From NCBI GenBank assembly GCA_947561395.2, contig OX387184.1, positions 16,968,205 through 17,032,204 on the forward strand: a stretch of 64,000 nt of DNA, in the 5' to 3' direction. The first letter of the stretch is position 1; each line of letters starts with the position of its first letter. The position numbers were made by a program, and so were the translations under genes. Of the stretch, positions 10,716 to 20,283 are shown in pieces. Below the pieces are notes generated by a model. It saw only the letters and a program-made list of their open reading frames with translations, did no database searches and had not been told where the DNA came from. The DNA is from Buxus sempervirens (lineage: Eukaryota > Streptophyta > Magnoliopsida > Buxales > Buxaceae).

Positions 10716-11811
10716 GGCTGTGTTTGGAATTGCTTAATTAAGTATTTTTTATGACTTTTAACTTAATTAAGCACTTTTTTAAGTTAAAATCTTGTTTGAT
10801 TATAAAAAACGGATCAGTACTTATCCATAAGGACAAGAGAAAACTATCCTTAAGGAGAAGTTCTTATTAGTAGCTTCTCCTTCCTTTTATGCGGGAAGCG
10901 GTGCTTATCGACACATTCGACATCAGTCGATTTTCCATTTCTTCCATTTGTTTTCTCCCATCTATCTATTTCTCCTGTCTCTTTGTCAGCTACCTAGTCG
11001 ACTCGCAACAAGCTCACCTCCAATGGATTTCCTGGTTTTGTTACCGTGACCTCCGAGAAACGAATCGATCGATTTGGAATGTGCAACTTGCTTGAGCAAC
11101 TGAAGCCTCTTCACACATTCGTTCATGTCTTCCTTTTTCATAAGATAATTGTATTTGACAAAGGGATTTCGTCTGCGGTCTGTGTCCCTCATCTAGCTTC
11201 CCTACAGCACGAAAGCCCTCACGATACGTGCCATCGCCTCCACCAGTTGATGCCTCGGTAGAGGATGTTCCACCTTTGATTGGTTCAAGGGATTGGGAGC
11301 GCAAGCAAAGGAGAGGTCATCATGATCAACATTAATTATAACCATCATCAGAGTCATAGTAAGCACAGATGTTGACGAAGAGCCAATGGATTCATTTCTT
11401 AAATGCCGAAATGCGGCATAACATCTTCCCTTCTCATCCTCCCTCTCTATCTCTCCTTGTATCTATGTTCCTTTTTGCTGATGAAATCAATGATCACCGA
11501 ACATGAAGTTGTATTTTCTAGTTCTGGCAAATTAGGCTGTAGGAAGAAGATTATAATGACCTCATCAATATGTTTATAAGATCATGCATGCCACATGTTT
11601 GTTAAAATGCCTCAATCAAATTATTTCAAAGTACTGTTGCATCTTTCAATTTTTGTAATGTATTGTACCTATTAAGTGCTTAATTGTGCGTATTTACCAA
11701 ACACCAATTGGTTTAAAATAGTAAATCTTATCAAATTATGGATAAGTACTTAAGTAAGATAAGTTATCTATAAGTACTTACCCATAAGCTCGAGCAATCC
11801 CAAACGCCGCC
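10716..11811. mobile_element. PIF/Harbinger-like non-autonomous element
   Basis: Termini GGCTGTGTTTGGAATTGCT and (reverse complement of right end) GGCGGCGTTTGGGATTGCT are inverted repeats, flanked on both sides by CTA (10713-10715 and 11812-11814), the 3-bp T(T/A)A-like target duplication of this superfamily. Sub-terminal 'aagtacttatc' repeats occur on both sides. 10880-11500 inside is GC-richer with several overlapping short ORFs, none recognisable. Confidence 0.6.
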
Positions 11812-11814
11812 CTA

Positions 11815-12413
11815 GAAGAGCTTTCTTTCTCCTCTTTATGTACATAAGTTGGAACTTGGCATTTTGAAAAGAAACCAAACATCTCCTACAAAATATTAGA
11901 AAAAACAATGTATTCAAGAACCATATATGGAAACAAGTTTCACTAAGACAAAGCTAATATTAAACATAAAAATAAAGAGATCAGAGATCAAGAGGGTGAC
12001 TCACCACCGCTACATCACAACCCACAGCACCACTACCATTACGTCACAACCCTTACCGTGACCACCACCACTCTATCACAACCTATAACACTATACAATA
12101 ATTGCACCACAACCCCGTCATTACCAGTACTCCTACATCACAGCCCACAACATCACCACCATTGCATAATAAAACCCATCATTACCAATATCATTGAATC
12201 ACAACACCCATCAGCACCAACACCGCTGCCACTAGCCATCATGACCCCTATTGCTACCACCATTACATACCATCAATAAAGACATTAAACTTTTAAAAAG
12301 AATAATTCAAACCTTGAAAATCTCATTTGCACATTGGTACCAATCATTTTGTACTTGGAGCATTTGGTGGACAACCATAACCAAATAAAAAAGGCTGCAC
12401 AAAAACAAATATA
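11815..12413. other. Spacer with CAC/ACC-rich low-complexity tract
   Basis: 12000-12280 is a degenerate 'caccaccactacatcacaacc' tract that gives a spurious Thr/His/Pro ORF. No gene seen. Confidence 0.5.
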
Positions 12414-13296
12414 TTAGATAAGATCAATAACTAATTGCAATAATAACATGTTTAATTTTATTACTTTGAGCATATGGGTAAAGCCATAATTGCTCTGACT
12501 GGGATTCATTAGATTGCCTCCTTCTACAACATGGAAACCTTGATTATCATTCATAGCACCTTGAAATCCTTGGCTGGAACCTGATAATTCCTGCAAATTT
12601 TCCACAAATTTATGATAATAATATTACTAAAAGATCATAATAATACTTCTGGAATAAAATAAAAAAAAAAAAAATAGAAACCTTAACTATACTTGGATAT
12701 ATGGGGTCATTGGAGTCAACGAACTGCCTGGCATCATAAATGAATCCCTCATATAGGGTATTGATTGAGCAGATAAACTTTGAGGAGCAGTACCAATACA
12801 AATCGGCATGGAGGTTGCTACATTCTGATCTTGGTCTTGCTTATTAAGCTCAATGGCATTGCCATGCAAATCAACAGATTCTTTTCTTTTTTTTTCCTAT
12901 TTGTTTAACAACTCTTTCAAGGGCATTTTTATGCCTACGAACACTGCTTCCTATATGACCACCCCTAACCTTTTTTTTGATACCTATTGCTTTTGAGAAT
13001 ATTTTTGTATGCACCATTTCCTCATCAGTCAAATCATTATCGAACACACTACCAATGCGTGTGCATTCAACTTTTGTATTAGTAGGTGCATTATTATCAT
13101 TTCTATTTTCCTTCTGTACAACATTCATTTGTGAGGCGTCATTTGTAGTTTGCTTAACATTCAAATCCTTCAAGATCTTACCCATCCCATTTTTGAAATA
13201 TTTAACAAGATCAACAGCAAAATCATAAGACTCACATGCCACAAAAGAAAAAAAAAAAACAACAACAAAAAAATCATAACACCAATACAAAAACAA
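12414..13296 (-). pseudogene. Gene fragment resembling a FAR1-related C-terminal region (tentative)
   Basis: On the minus strand a 13240-12871 frame (..YDFAVDLVKYFKNGMGKILK.. ending in a Lys-rich stretch) is followed, one frame over, by a segment ending before 12690 (..GNAIELNKQDQDQNV.. MPGSSLTPMTPYIQ) and a third at about 12600-12470 (..SGSSQGFQGAMNDNQGF..). The pattern of a helix, Asn/Lys/Glu-rich linker and Gln/Gly/Met-rich tail recalls the ends of FAR1/FHY3-related proteins, which descend from MULE transposases. No zinc finger or transposase core is present. The frame change could be a small intron or a frameshift in the A-run near 12890. Weak call. Confidence 0.28.
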
Positions 13297-13379
13297 AAAA
13301 CAAAAACAAAAAAAAAATCATAACACCAATACATTATCATAAAAGACATTACCACAAAAGAAATGAAACATTTATTTTA

Positions 13380-13530
13380 CTATTCTAATTACATGCCGTA
13401 TGAAACTTAAGGGATCGCAAAGCATAGAAAGTCCACAATCATCTTCAAACTTGAAAGCATAGTAGAACATACATTATTCTAATTAAATACATGTAGTGTG
13501 AAACTTAAGGGATGGCATAGCATACAAACA
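13380..13530. repeat. Imperfect ~95-bp tandem duplication
   Basis: 'tattctaatt(a)..catg..gtatgaaacttaagggat' and the following 'gcatagcata' block occurs twice, at about 13380 and 13470. Confidence 0.55.
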
Positions 13531-14500
13531 GTTTTCGAACTTGAAACAGAGACAATAACGAAACAACAAGCTTTTCTTCTATAGAGAGAAAGATTCTCCC
13601 AAATTAGAGAGTTGCCTTCTTAAAGTATGTTTTGTTTTATGCTTATATTATAGAATTAAAATTTGTTTTTTGATCTAGTAACGTCAATATATAAACAAGA
13701 AAATCCTAGTTAACCCATTAATTAAAGCTACAGCTTTAATAATAAAAAAATTTGCTTTTCTATACCACGACAACCCAAAATTCTTCAAATTTCGAGTAGT
13801 CTTGAGTAGTGAAGCAAAGAAATCCCAATTACAACAGCTAAGACATTTAGAACTCCACTCTAACCCTCTAAGCAACTTAGTTAAATCTAAGAACAAAATC
13901 TATCCATACCAATCAAAGAAAACATGTGTCATTCTTATTTGTTATCCTCCCATAGGTAACCTCAATAAAGTAATAATTTTTGAAAATGATGGAAAGAGCA
14001 TTCCCACTATAATTTCAGTCGCTAATCTAAAAAAATGGCATATAATACTTGATAAGAAAATTAGGGAAAGATCAATGTGGCAACATACTTGCTATCCTCC
14101 AAGCATAGCAAGCTCCAATGGTAACAGTAAATTCTTTTGGAGGTGTTTCACAGCTCACAAAAGTCACAGGAAAGTAGATAGGGGTTGGGCGTCACACCAC
14201 CACCAAAGCTAATGGCTATCTCTTGAGGGCACAAATGGCTTCCTTGTTCGAGGTTCAGGATGACAATAATAAGAAGGAGAGGAAGAAGATACCTGTGGAT
14301 TTTCAATAGTTTTAAAAGAATGCAGGTGCAAATAAGCTTCTTGGACGTCTTCTTTCTCTCGGCAGCAAACAGAGTCAAGAAGTGCAGGACATTCTATCCC
14401 TTGCTAGGAGGCAAAAAATGACTTTGGGCAGGAGACTAGAAAATGTCCAATGGTATTAAAAAGAAAAAATAAAAAAGAAGGCTCTCACCAAAAGTTCTCT
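13531..14500. other. Spacer, no gene supported
   Basis: An open plus frame at 13802-14212 and a minus frame at 14148-14378 overlap, have no recognisable motif and look like chance frames. I assign nothing here. Confidence 0.35.
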
Positions 14501-14509
14501 ACCTCCGTT

Positions 14510-14965
14510 AAATCAAAGTTGACGAAGGTAGTTTGTGAGACGTTTTGACAGAGGTGTGCGGCAATTGAGGACGGGTTTGGTGGGCCCAGTTATTAAATAC
14601 TTAGAACACGTGTCATACAGGGGTGGATGTAGTAGACAAAACGTAGTAGAAGATAGGCCCCACACATGTCGAGACCGTTTCATTTAGAGCCTCTCAGTGG
14701 TTCTAGCATGAAATTTGCGGATGTATGGCACTTTTCAATAGTGGAGCCCACACCCCAAAATGCATCTGAGCTGGAACCATCGGATTTTGGCTCTAGAAGA
14801 AATGTTCACCTAACTCTAAGGTTTTTTTTTTTTAGAATATTTTAAACCTAAAACGGTGCTGCTTTCGTTTGGCGCCCAAAGGGACGAAATTTTGGACGAG
14901 TTTTGATGAGTTCAGTCCTGCATTGTTAGTGTCTTTCTTGTTAGCATCCTTCTGGGGAGTCAAGT
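14510..14965. repeat. Dispersed module, ends match 46775-46915
   Basis: 14850-14960 ('cgctttcgtttggcgc..', 'gggacgaaattttggacgag', 'tgttagcatcc') is about 85-90% identical by eye to 46785-46905. 14575-14640 is an inverted relative of the block at 4150-4220. The match stops at about 14965, exactly where LINE sequence begins. Confidence 0.6.
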
Positions 14966-15381
14966 CTTGCCATCATGGATCTGAGCTGGAGGGATGGTGT
15001 ATTGCAAATGGACAAGACATTAACATCACGGATATGAGCTGGAGGCCAGATAGTGGGCAACAATGTTCTTACACTAACAGATTGTTCAGCAGTACTGGAA
15101 ACCACAATTTGAGTGATAAACTTGTCTTTTTCGGTAAGAAACTTTTGCTTTGGAACAAATCTTGCATTGGTAACCTGCATTCCAAAGCAACTAGGCTTTT
15201 TTCTGATCTCAAAGATATTCAATTTTTGTTAGAGATAAACCACGACCCCCATCTCCTCTCCAAGGAGAAAGCCATCAGATTAGAATACTGTCATATTCTT
15301 AACCAACAGGAGATCCTCTGAGCTCAAAAATCTAGAATCAATTGGCTTAGAGAGGGAGATTAGAACACCAAGTTTTTTCAT

Positions 15382-16793
15382 GTGTCGACCTTGAACTGTA
15401 GACAGAGAAACAGAATTACCTGCATCAAGGATGACAATAATGATATACATAGTGATCAAGATGGTATTGAAATAAGTTTTATTGATCATTTTACTAACTT
15501 GTTTCATGAAGGTGTTACTAACAGGGTTTTGCAGGACCAACTCATTTTCGACTCCACTATCATTGAAGAGGATAATAGATTTATCATGAGACCAGGGACC
15601 GAGGAGGAGATCCTTGAATCTGCTAAGGGTATGGGCCTTCGTAAGATTCTGGGACCGGATGGGTTCCAAGGACTGTTCTACTTGAATTACTGGGAAATTC
15701 TCCCGCTAGAACATGCAACATGGTTAAAGAATTTTTCAACTGTGGGCTTCTCGACAAAGGTATAAATGATACTCACATTCTCTTATCCCCAAAGTAGAAA
15801 ACCCAACCAGAACTAGTGATTTCAGACCCATCAGCCTGTGTAACTTCTCCTACAAAATTATTTCCAGAATCATGGTTAACCGCATGAGACCCTTAATGGA
15901 TAACATCATTGCCCCTAACCAAAGTGCCTTTTTGGCTAAAAGATCCATCCATGACAACATCATTTTAGCCCAAGAGATTTTGCACCACATTAGGGGTAAG
16001 AAAAAGGGAAAAGGCGGGGACTTTGCCCTCAAAATTCATCTATCTAAAGCCGATGATAGATTAAACTGGGACTTGATCCAAAAAGCTTTGAAAGCAGCTG
16101 GGTTTTGCCAACATTGGACTTTCCTAGTCATGAGATGTGTCACCACAGTCTCATATTCCATCTTGGTTAATGGCAACCCTGTCGGTTATATAAAACCCCA
16201 AAGAGGCATTAGGCAGGGGGATCCTCTGTCCCCCTACCTGTTTATCCTAACACAGCATATTCTTTCCAAAGCTCTCTCTAATGCGGAAAGCATTAACACT
16301 ATCAAAGGAGTGAAAATTAGCAGGAGATCCCCTTCATTAAACCATCTCATGTTCACGGATGATCTTCTACTATTCGGAAAAGCAACCCAGAGAGAAGGTA
16401 TGAATTTTCAAGAAAATCATTTCTGAATTCTGTTCTATTTCTGGTCATGAAATCAATTTGGCTAAATTTGAGCTTATCGTGAGTCCTAGTGTCAAGGGTA
16501 GGGCTAGGGGCAACATCGGTAGGATTTTTGGTATCAAAACTTCTGTTAAATTCAAAAAATACCTTGGAATCCCATTGCCGGATGGTAGACTTTCAAATGC
16601 TTTATTCCAGGAGATCATTGATAGGATAAATAGAAGACTGGCATCCTGGAAATCTAAACTTCTCACTCAAGCAGGAAAAGTCACATTGATAAATTCGGTG
16701 ATCATGGGGATGCCCCTTCACTTGATGTCTTGCACTAAAATCCCTAGGAAAACTCTTAACCTTATGCAAAAGGGTGCCAGGACTTTCTTATAG
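15382..16793 (+). pseudogene. LINE reverse transcriptase domain (broken)
   Basis: The RT region spans several frames. Recognisable blocks: 'KILGPDGFQGLFY' (usual GPDGF), 'NFRPISLCN' region at ~15820, 'APNQSAFLAKRSIHDNIILA', 'RGIRQGDPLSPYLFIL' and 'NHLMFTDDLLLF'. The usual first catalytic block 'D-x-SKAYDR' reads IHLSKADDRLNW, so the first Asp is His. The usual (Y/F)ADD box reads FTDD. With stops at 15319, 15764 and 16424 the enzyme cannot be made. It once copied LINE RNA at the target site. Confidence 0.88.
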
Positions 16794-16847
16794 GCTAAAA
16801 ATAATAAAGAAAAGCCCATCCATACCATTGCTTGGGAGAAAATATTA

Positions 16848-17623
16848 ATGCCAAGAGATGCTAGGGGTTTAAATGTCAAGAAGTTGAGAGAATTCAATGA
16901 AGCCCTCCTTGCTAAGAAGGGCTGGGATCTCATGCAGAATGAAAGAAGATTCTGGACTGTCTTCTTCAAGACTAAGTACTTCAATGATGGGGACTTTCTG
17001 GAAAGCTCATGCAAGAGCAGGGATTCAACAATCTGGAAAAATCTGAACTTCACAAAAAATCTGATTAAAAAAGGGATGAGTTGGATTATAGGAAATGGTT
17101 CCTCCATCCACATCCATGACACCAGTTGGATACCTAGCCCAAGGAACTTGAACAAGTAGTCCAATCTCTCCCTCATGAGCCATATCTCATCCGTGGCTGA
17201 CCTCATGATCCCCAACACCAACATGTGGAACTTCAATGTCCTAAACAAGATTTGGTAGCAGGATGTTGTCAACTTCATAAGATGTGTTCACCCGAAGTTT
17301 ACCAGAACCAGTGACACCCCCTAAATGGAAGGCAGGTACTAAATGGCTCTTTTACTGTTTCCTCTGCTTACAACTTGTTAATTGACAGGGAATCAATGGA
17401 AAATAACAACCCGTGGAAGGGAATTTGGAGGATGCCCTGTTCTCAAAAAATCCGGCATTTTGTTTGGAAGATGGTGCAAAATGGTATCACTACAAATGAT
17501 CTTCTCAACCATAGACTAGGCTCACCTGTTCATGAATGTGTATTATGCCATGGTGTAAATGAGTCATGCCTTCATCTAATGTCTGAATGTTCTTTCACAA
17601 GAGCTTTAAAGTTTGCTACATAG
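16848..17623 (+). pseudogene. LINE ORF2 C-terminal region with RVT zinc-binding domain (broken)
   Basis: 16848-17159 encodes the post-RT region (..GLNVKKLREFNEALLAKKGWDL.. type). 17375-17623 encodes the zinc-binding reverse-transcriptase domain with 'IRHFVWKMVQNGITTNDLL', 'CVLCHGVNESCLHLMSEC' and the C-x2-C...H-L-x2-C spacing. A stop after 17159 and another at 17621 separate the pieces. Confidence 0.82.
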
Positions 17624-17707
17624 GGGTACCATCTGGACAGTCTGCAGGTTCAAACTAACATCAAAGAATGGTGATTCTACGTTCTTAAAGAGAATGCCTC
17701 CCATCCA

Positions 17708-18360
17708 TTGCGCCTAGCTGCTTGGGCTAACCTGGGATGGGCCATTTGGCTAACTCGAAATCAGGTAATTTTTGTGGGCCTAAAACCAAACATTTTGCTA
17801 ATTATGGGTCATCTTAATGCATTGCAAGCTGAGTCTGAAAACCTTGGAACAAAAGAAAACAAAGCCAACCAAAGGGAGGACATTGCTGTGAGTTGGACTA
17901 GACCAGCAGGAAGGAACTTCAAGATTAATGTGGATGGATCGTCAAGAGGAGGGAACAACCGAGCAGCATGTGGAATCATCTGCAGAGGACCGGAGGGAGA
18001 GTTTAGAGCAGCCATAGCCCACCCCTTGGAGAACTCGTTAGCCTTGGTTGCAGAAGCCCATGAATGCTTGAAGGCATGAAATTGGCGGCAAATCTCAAGC
18101 TAAACAAAGTAGAGTTCGAATCTGATTCCAAAAGTATTGTTGAATTCATGTATGGCACATCAAAGGACATCCCCTGGACTGCAGCAGCATCCTTGAAGAA
18201 GCGAAGCACAACTGTGATAATCTCCAGTATTGGTCGGTCAAACACATATACAGAGAAGCCAACAAGGTTGCGGATGCGCTTGCTAAGTTTGCTCAAGAGG
18301 ACTTCCTTGTTTCTGGGTTCTCAATCCCCCTGTGTTCATTGCCCCCCTTCTGAATTCTGA
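17708..18360 (+). pseudogene. LINE RNase H domain (frameshifted)
   Basis: Reads ..KINVDGSSRGGNNRAACGII.. with the first catalytic Asp in N-V-D-G-S, then AEAHECLKA, then after a +1 frame change near 18070 'LNKVEFESDSKSIVEF' with the E-S-D-S motif. RVT_3-type RNase H is known at the end of plant L1 ORF2; it would degrade RNA in the RNA:DNA hybrid. The frameshift disables it. Confidence 0.8.
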
Positions 18361-18451
18361 TTACATAGGAGGGTCTTCTATTAGAATGGTTAATGTTAAT
18401 GTTTCGTAATTGTAATGTCGAGCTTTCAATACCAAAAAAAAAAAAAAAAAG

Positions 18452-19010
18452 ATCAGCACTGGAAAGGTGGCAGCATTAATTGATCAACAGAATAGAGATG
18501 GAATGATACATAGGCAGGTAAGTATACTGTTTCCTCTTCACATAGGCTCCTGTCTACTGTGGCTTCTAACAATGCAGAGGAAAGAAGGTGGCTCATCATA
18601 CGGCGCATTCCATGTCCCCAAAAAGTCCAGACTTTTTTTTATAGAAATGCATGCAAGATGCCAACCTAAAAAATGACATCCTATACAGTAGAGTTGGAGT
18701 TCCAACTGAGTCTTGTGTTCTCTGCAACATTGAGAATGAATCGAATTTGCACCTGTTTTGTAAATGTGATTTTGTCAGGGCTGTTTGGTTCGGCTGTGTT
18801 GGGGGGAGGTTCCCTGAGCAATATCAATATCAATATCAGAGCTGTAGAGATTGGGTGTTTAAGGAAATTATGGTGATGGAAAAAAATCAGGAGAGACAGA
18901 AGGGAGAGCTGGCAGCTATGTGGGAGAACATATGTTGGATTGTATGGAATGCCAGGAATAGAAAAATTAATGGATTCCCCAAAAAGACGTAACAATGACG
19001 GGACTGAACT
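18452..19010 (+). pseudogene. Second LINE fragment, zinc-binding domain
   Basis: 18651-18989 encodes LKNDILYSRVGVPTESCVLC.., ..ESNLHLFCKCDFVRAVWFG.. and the W-x-I-W-x-x-RN block of the LINE RVT zinc-binding domain; frame changes precede it at ~18660. A short 'caatatcaatatcaatatca' microsatellite sits at 18820-18838. Different enough from 17375-17623 to be another element. Confidence 0.72.
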
Positions 19011-20090
19011 CTCAAAGACTCAGTCCAAAATGCTCATGCATTTGGGCAACAAACGAAAGGAGCTTCTTTTAGCTTTAAAATATTCAAAAATGGTGAACTT
19101 CTGCCCGAGAATTTTGATGTTTTTTTTATTTTAATTTCGAAATGGGACGTTAGACGTTTGTGTCTACGTTGTGGGTCCATGATCTAATGGGACACGCGTT
19201 GCGTTCTTAGGAACGTAATACGATCGGCACAGGGAGCCCAACAAAAGAAAGATCATTCTTGAGAGTCCGTCGGTTTTATTACTACTTAGAGGGGGGGTGC
19301 AAATGCAATATTGCAATTGTGTGGGAAGGGATTGAGGGAGATCAAGTTGGAGGAATAGTTGCAAAACTATCGGTTAGTTTTTGAAAAGTTGAGGAAGTTT
19401 TGACCGTTTTACCATTAATAAATATGTTGAATAGTGTGTAAGGCTTATTTTGGAAAGCTGCCTATTTTGTTGGCACGTTTCCCAATGAGACTCTTCTCAT
19501 TATGTATAGTATAGATAAGGCAAAATTTATATATGGACCCTATAAGCACCCTAGTTTTGTGCAGGAAGTACAAATAGACCAAATTTTTAAGACAATGTGA
19601 GGTTAGCTTTAAAATGGAGAGAGTATTTCGTCTTGTATCACTCAGTGGAACTAGCGTGAAACATATGGATGGGAATAGCTCAAGAATAGTTTTATGATTG
19701 CGTTTGGGTTCGAGGAATTAGAGTTAATGGCAAGCAGAGTTGAGTTTGGGCAAACTAATTTTATATTGGGTTAAGTCTGAAGTCATTAAACCCAGCATTA
19801 CGGATCCCATTTAGAACTCTAATTTTAATATGTTTGGACTAAGTTTTACGAAGGTTAATTTGTTAACAAACGATTGGGTTTGCTGGGTTTCTTTAATCAC
19901 ATAACTCATTTGCATTTTAACTCTATAGCTAATTATTCATTTTTTTTTCATGTCAAAACACATATTTAATGCCGAAGATTGTAGCAATTAGAAAAGAGAA
20001 TCACTTGTCTGGTTCATTTTTGATAGTTCCATTTCTTGGCTAACTTTTGTTTATTCAGTAGTATTCAATAGAATTTAATATGAATATCCT
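19011..20090. other. Spacer 3' of the lectin kinase
   Basis: No gene seen. 19140-19250 is an inverted relative of the module at 46680-46740 ('aacgcgtgt...attagat' with adjoining 'gttcttaggaacgtaa'). Confidence 0.4.
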
Positions 20091-20185
20091 GTAGTTTGCA
20101 CAGAGTGAATGTTCACAAATTCTAAAAATCACAGGTTTTAAATCCTGGTGTTGGTTCACAACACAAAGATCGGAAGATTCAGAAA
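20091..20185 (+). pseudogene. Decayed copy of the terminal exon seen at 60547-60733
   Basis: 'aaattctaaaaatcacag|gttttaaatcctggtgttggtt' aligns to 'caaattctgaatttcacag|gtctggaatctgggtgttggtt' at 60524-60567, including the splice acceptor; the frame here is broken at once. Beyond ~20175 the alignment jumps to 61337 (the kinase 3' flank), so ~720 bp present in the other copy is absent here. Confidence 0.55.
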
Positions 20186-20283
20186 CATTAAAATTTCTTG
20201 GATCGATCCAATGATCTTCCATTAGCTACTTACTGATCAAAATGTAAAAGCACCTTTTTAATTAATTAAGGCTTAGACAAAAC

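Larger units (their letters stand above)
14970..18450 (+). mobile_element. 5'-truncated L1-type LINE, dead
   Basis: Contains in order the ORF2 linker (..LLLWNKSCIGNLHSKATRLF.. ..SRINWLREGD..NTKFFH), reverse transcriptase, RVT zinc-binding and RNase H regions, then a 17-base poly(A) at 18434-18450. Multiple stops and frameshifts (first at 15319) break the reading frame. The 5' end is cut at about 14970, inside ORF2, so the endonuclease is missing; 5' truncation is typical of target-primed insertion. Gene flux around it is minimal; it sits next to a second LINE piece. Confidence 0.88.

Noticed and set aside
12058-12279. Thr/His/Pro-rich ORF
   Set aside because: Low-complexity CAC/ACC tract; composition explains the frame.
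16718-17278. 186-residue minus-strand ORF
   Set aside because: Antisense of LINE ORF2; hydrophobic Leu/Phe-rich composition typical of a shadow frame.
17940-18120. tRNA-like 'gttcgaatc' B-box at 18113
   Set aside because: Part of the RNase H coding region; no A-box or cloverleaf around it.
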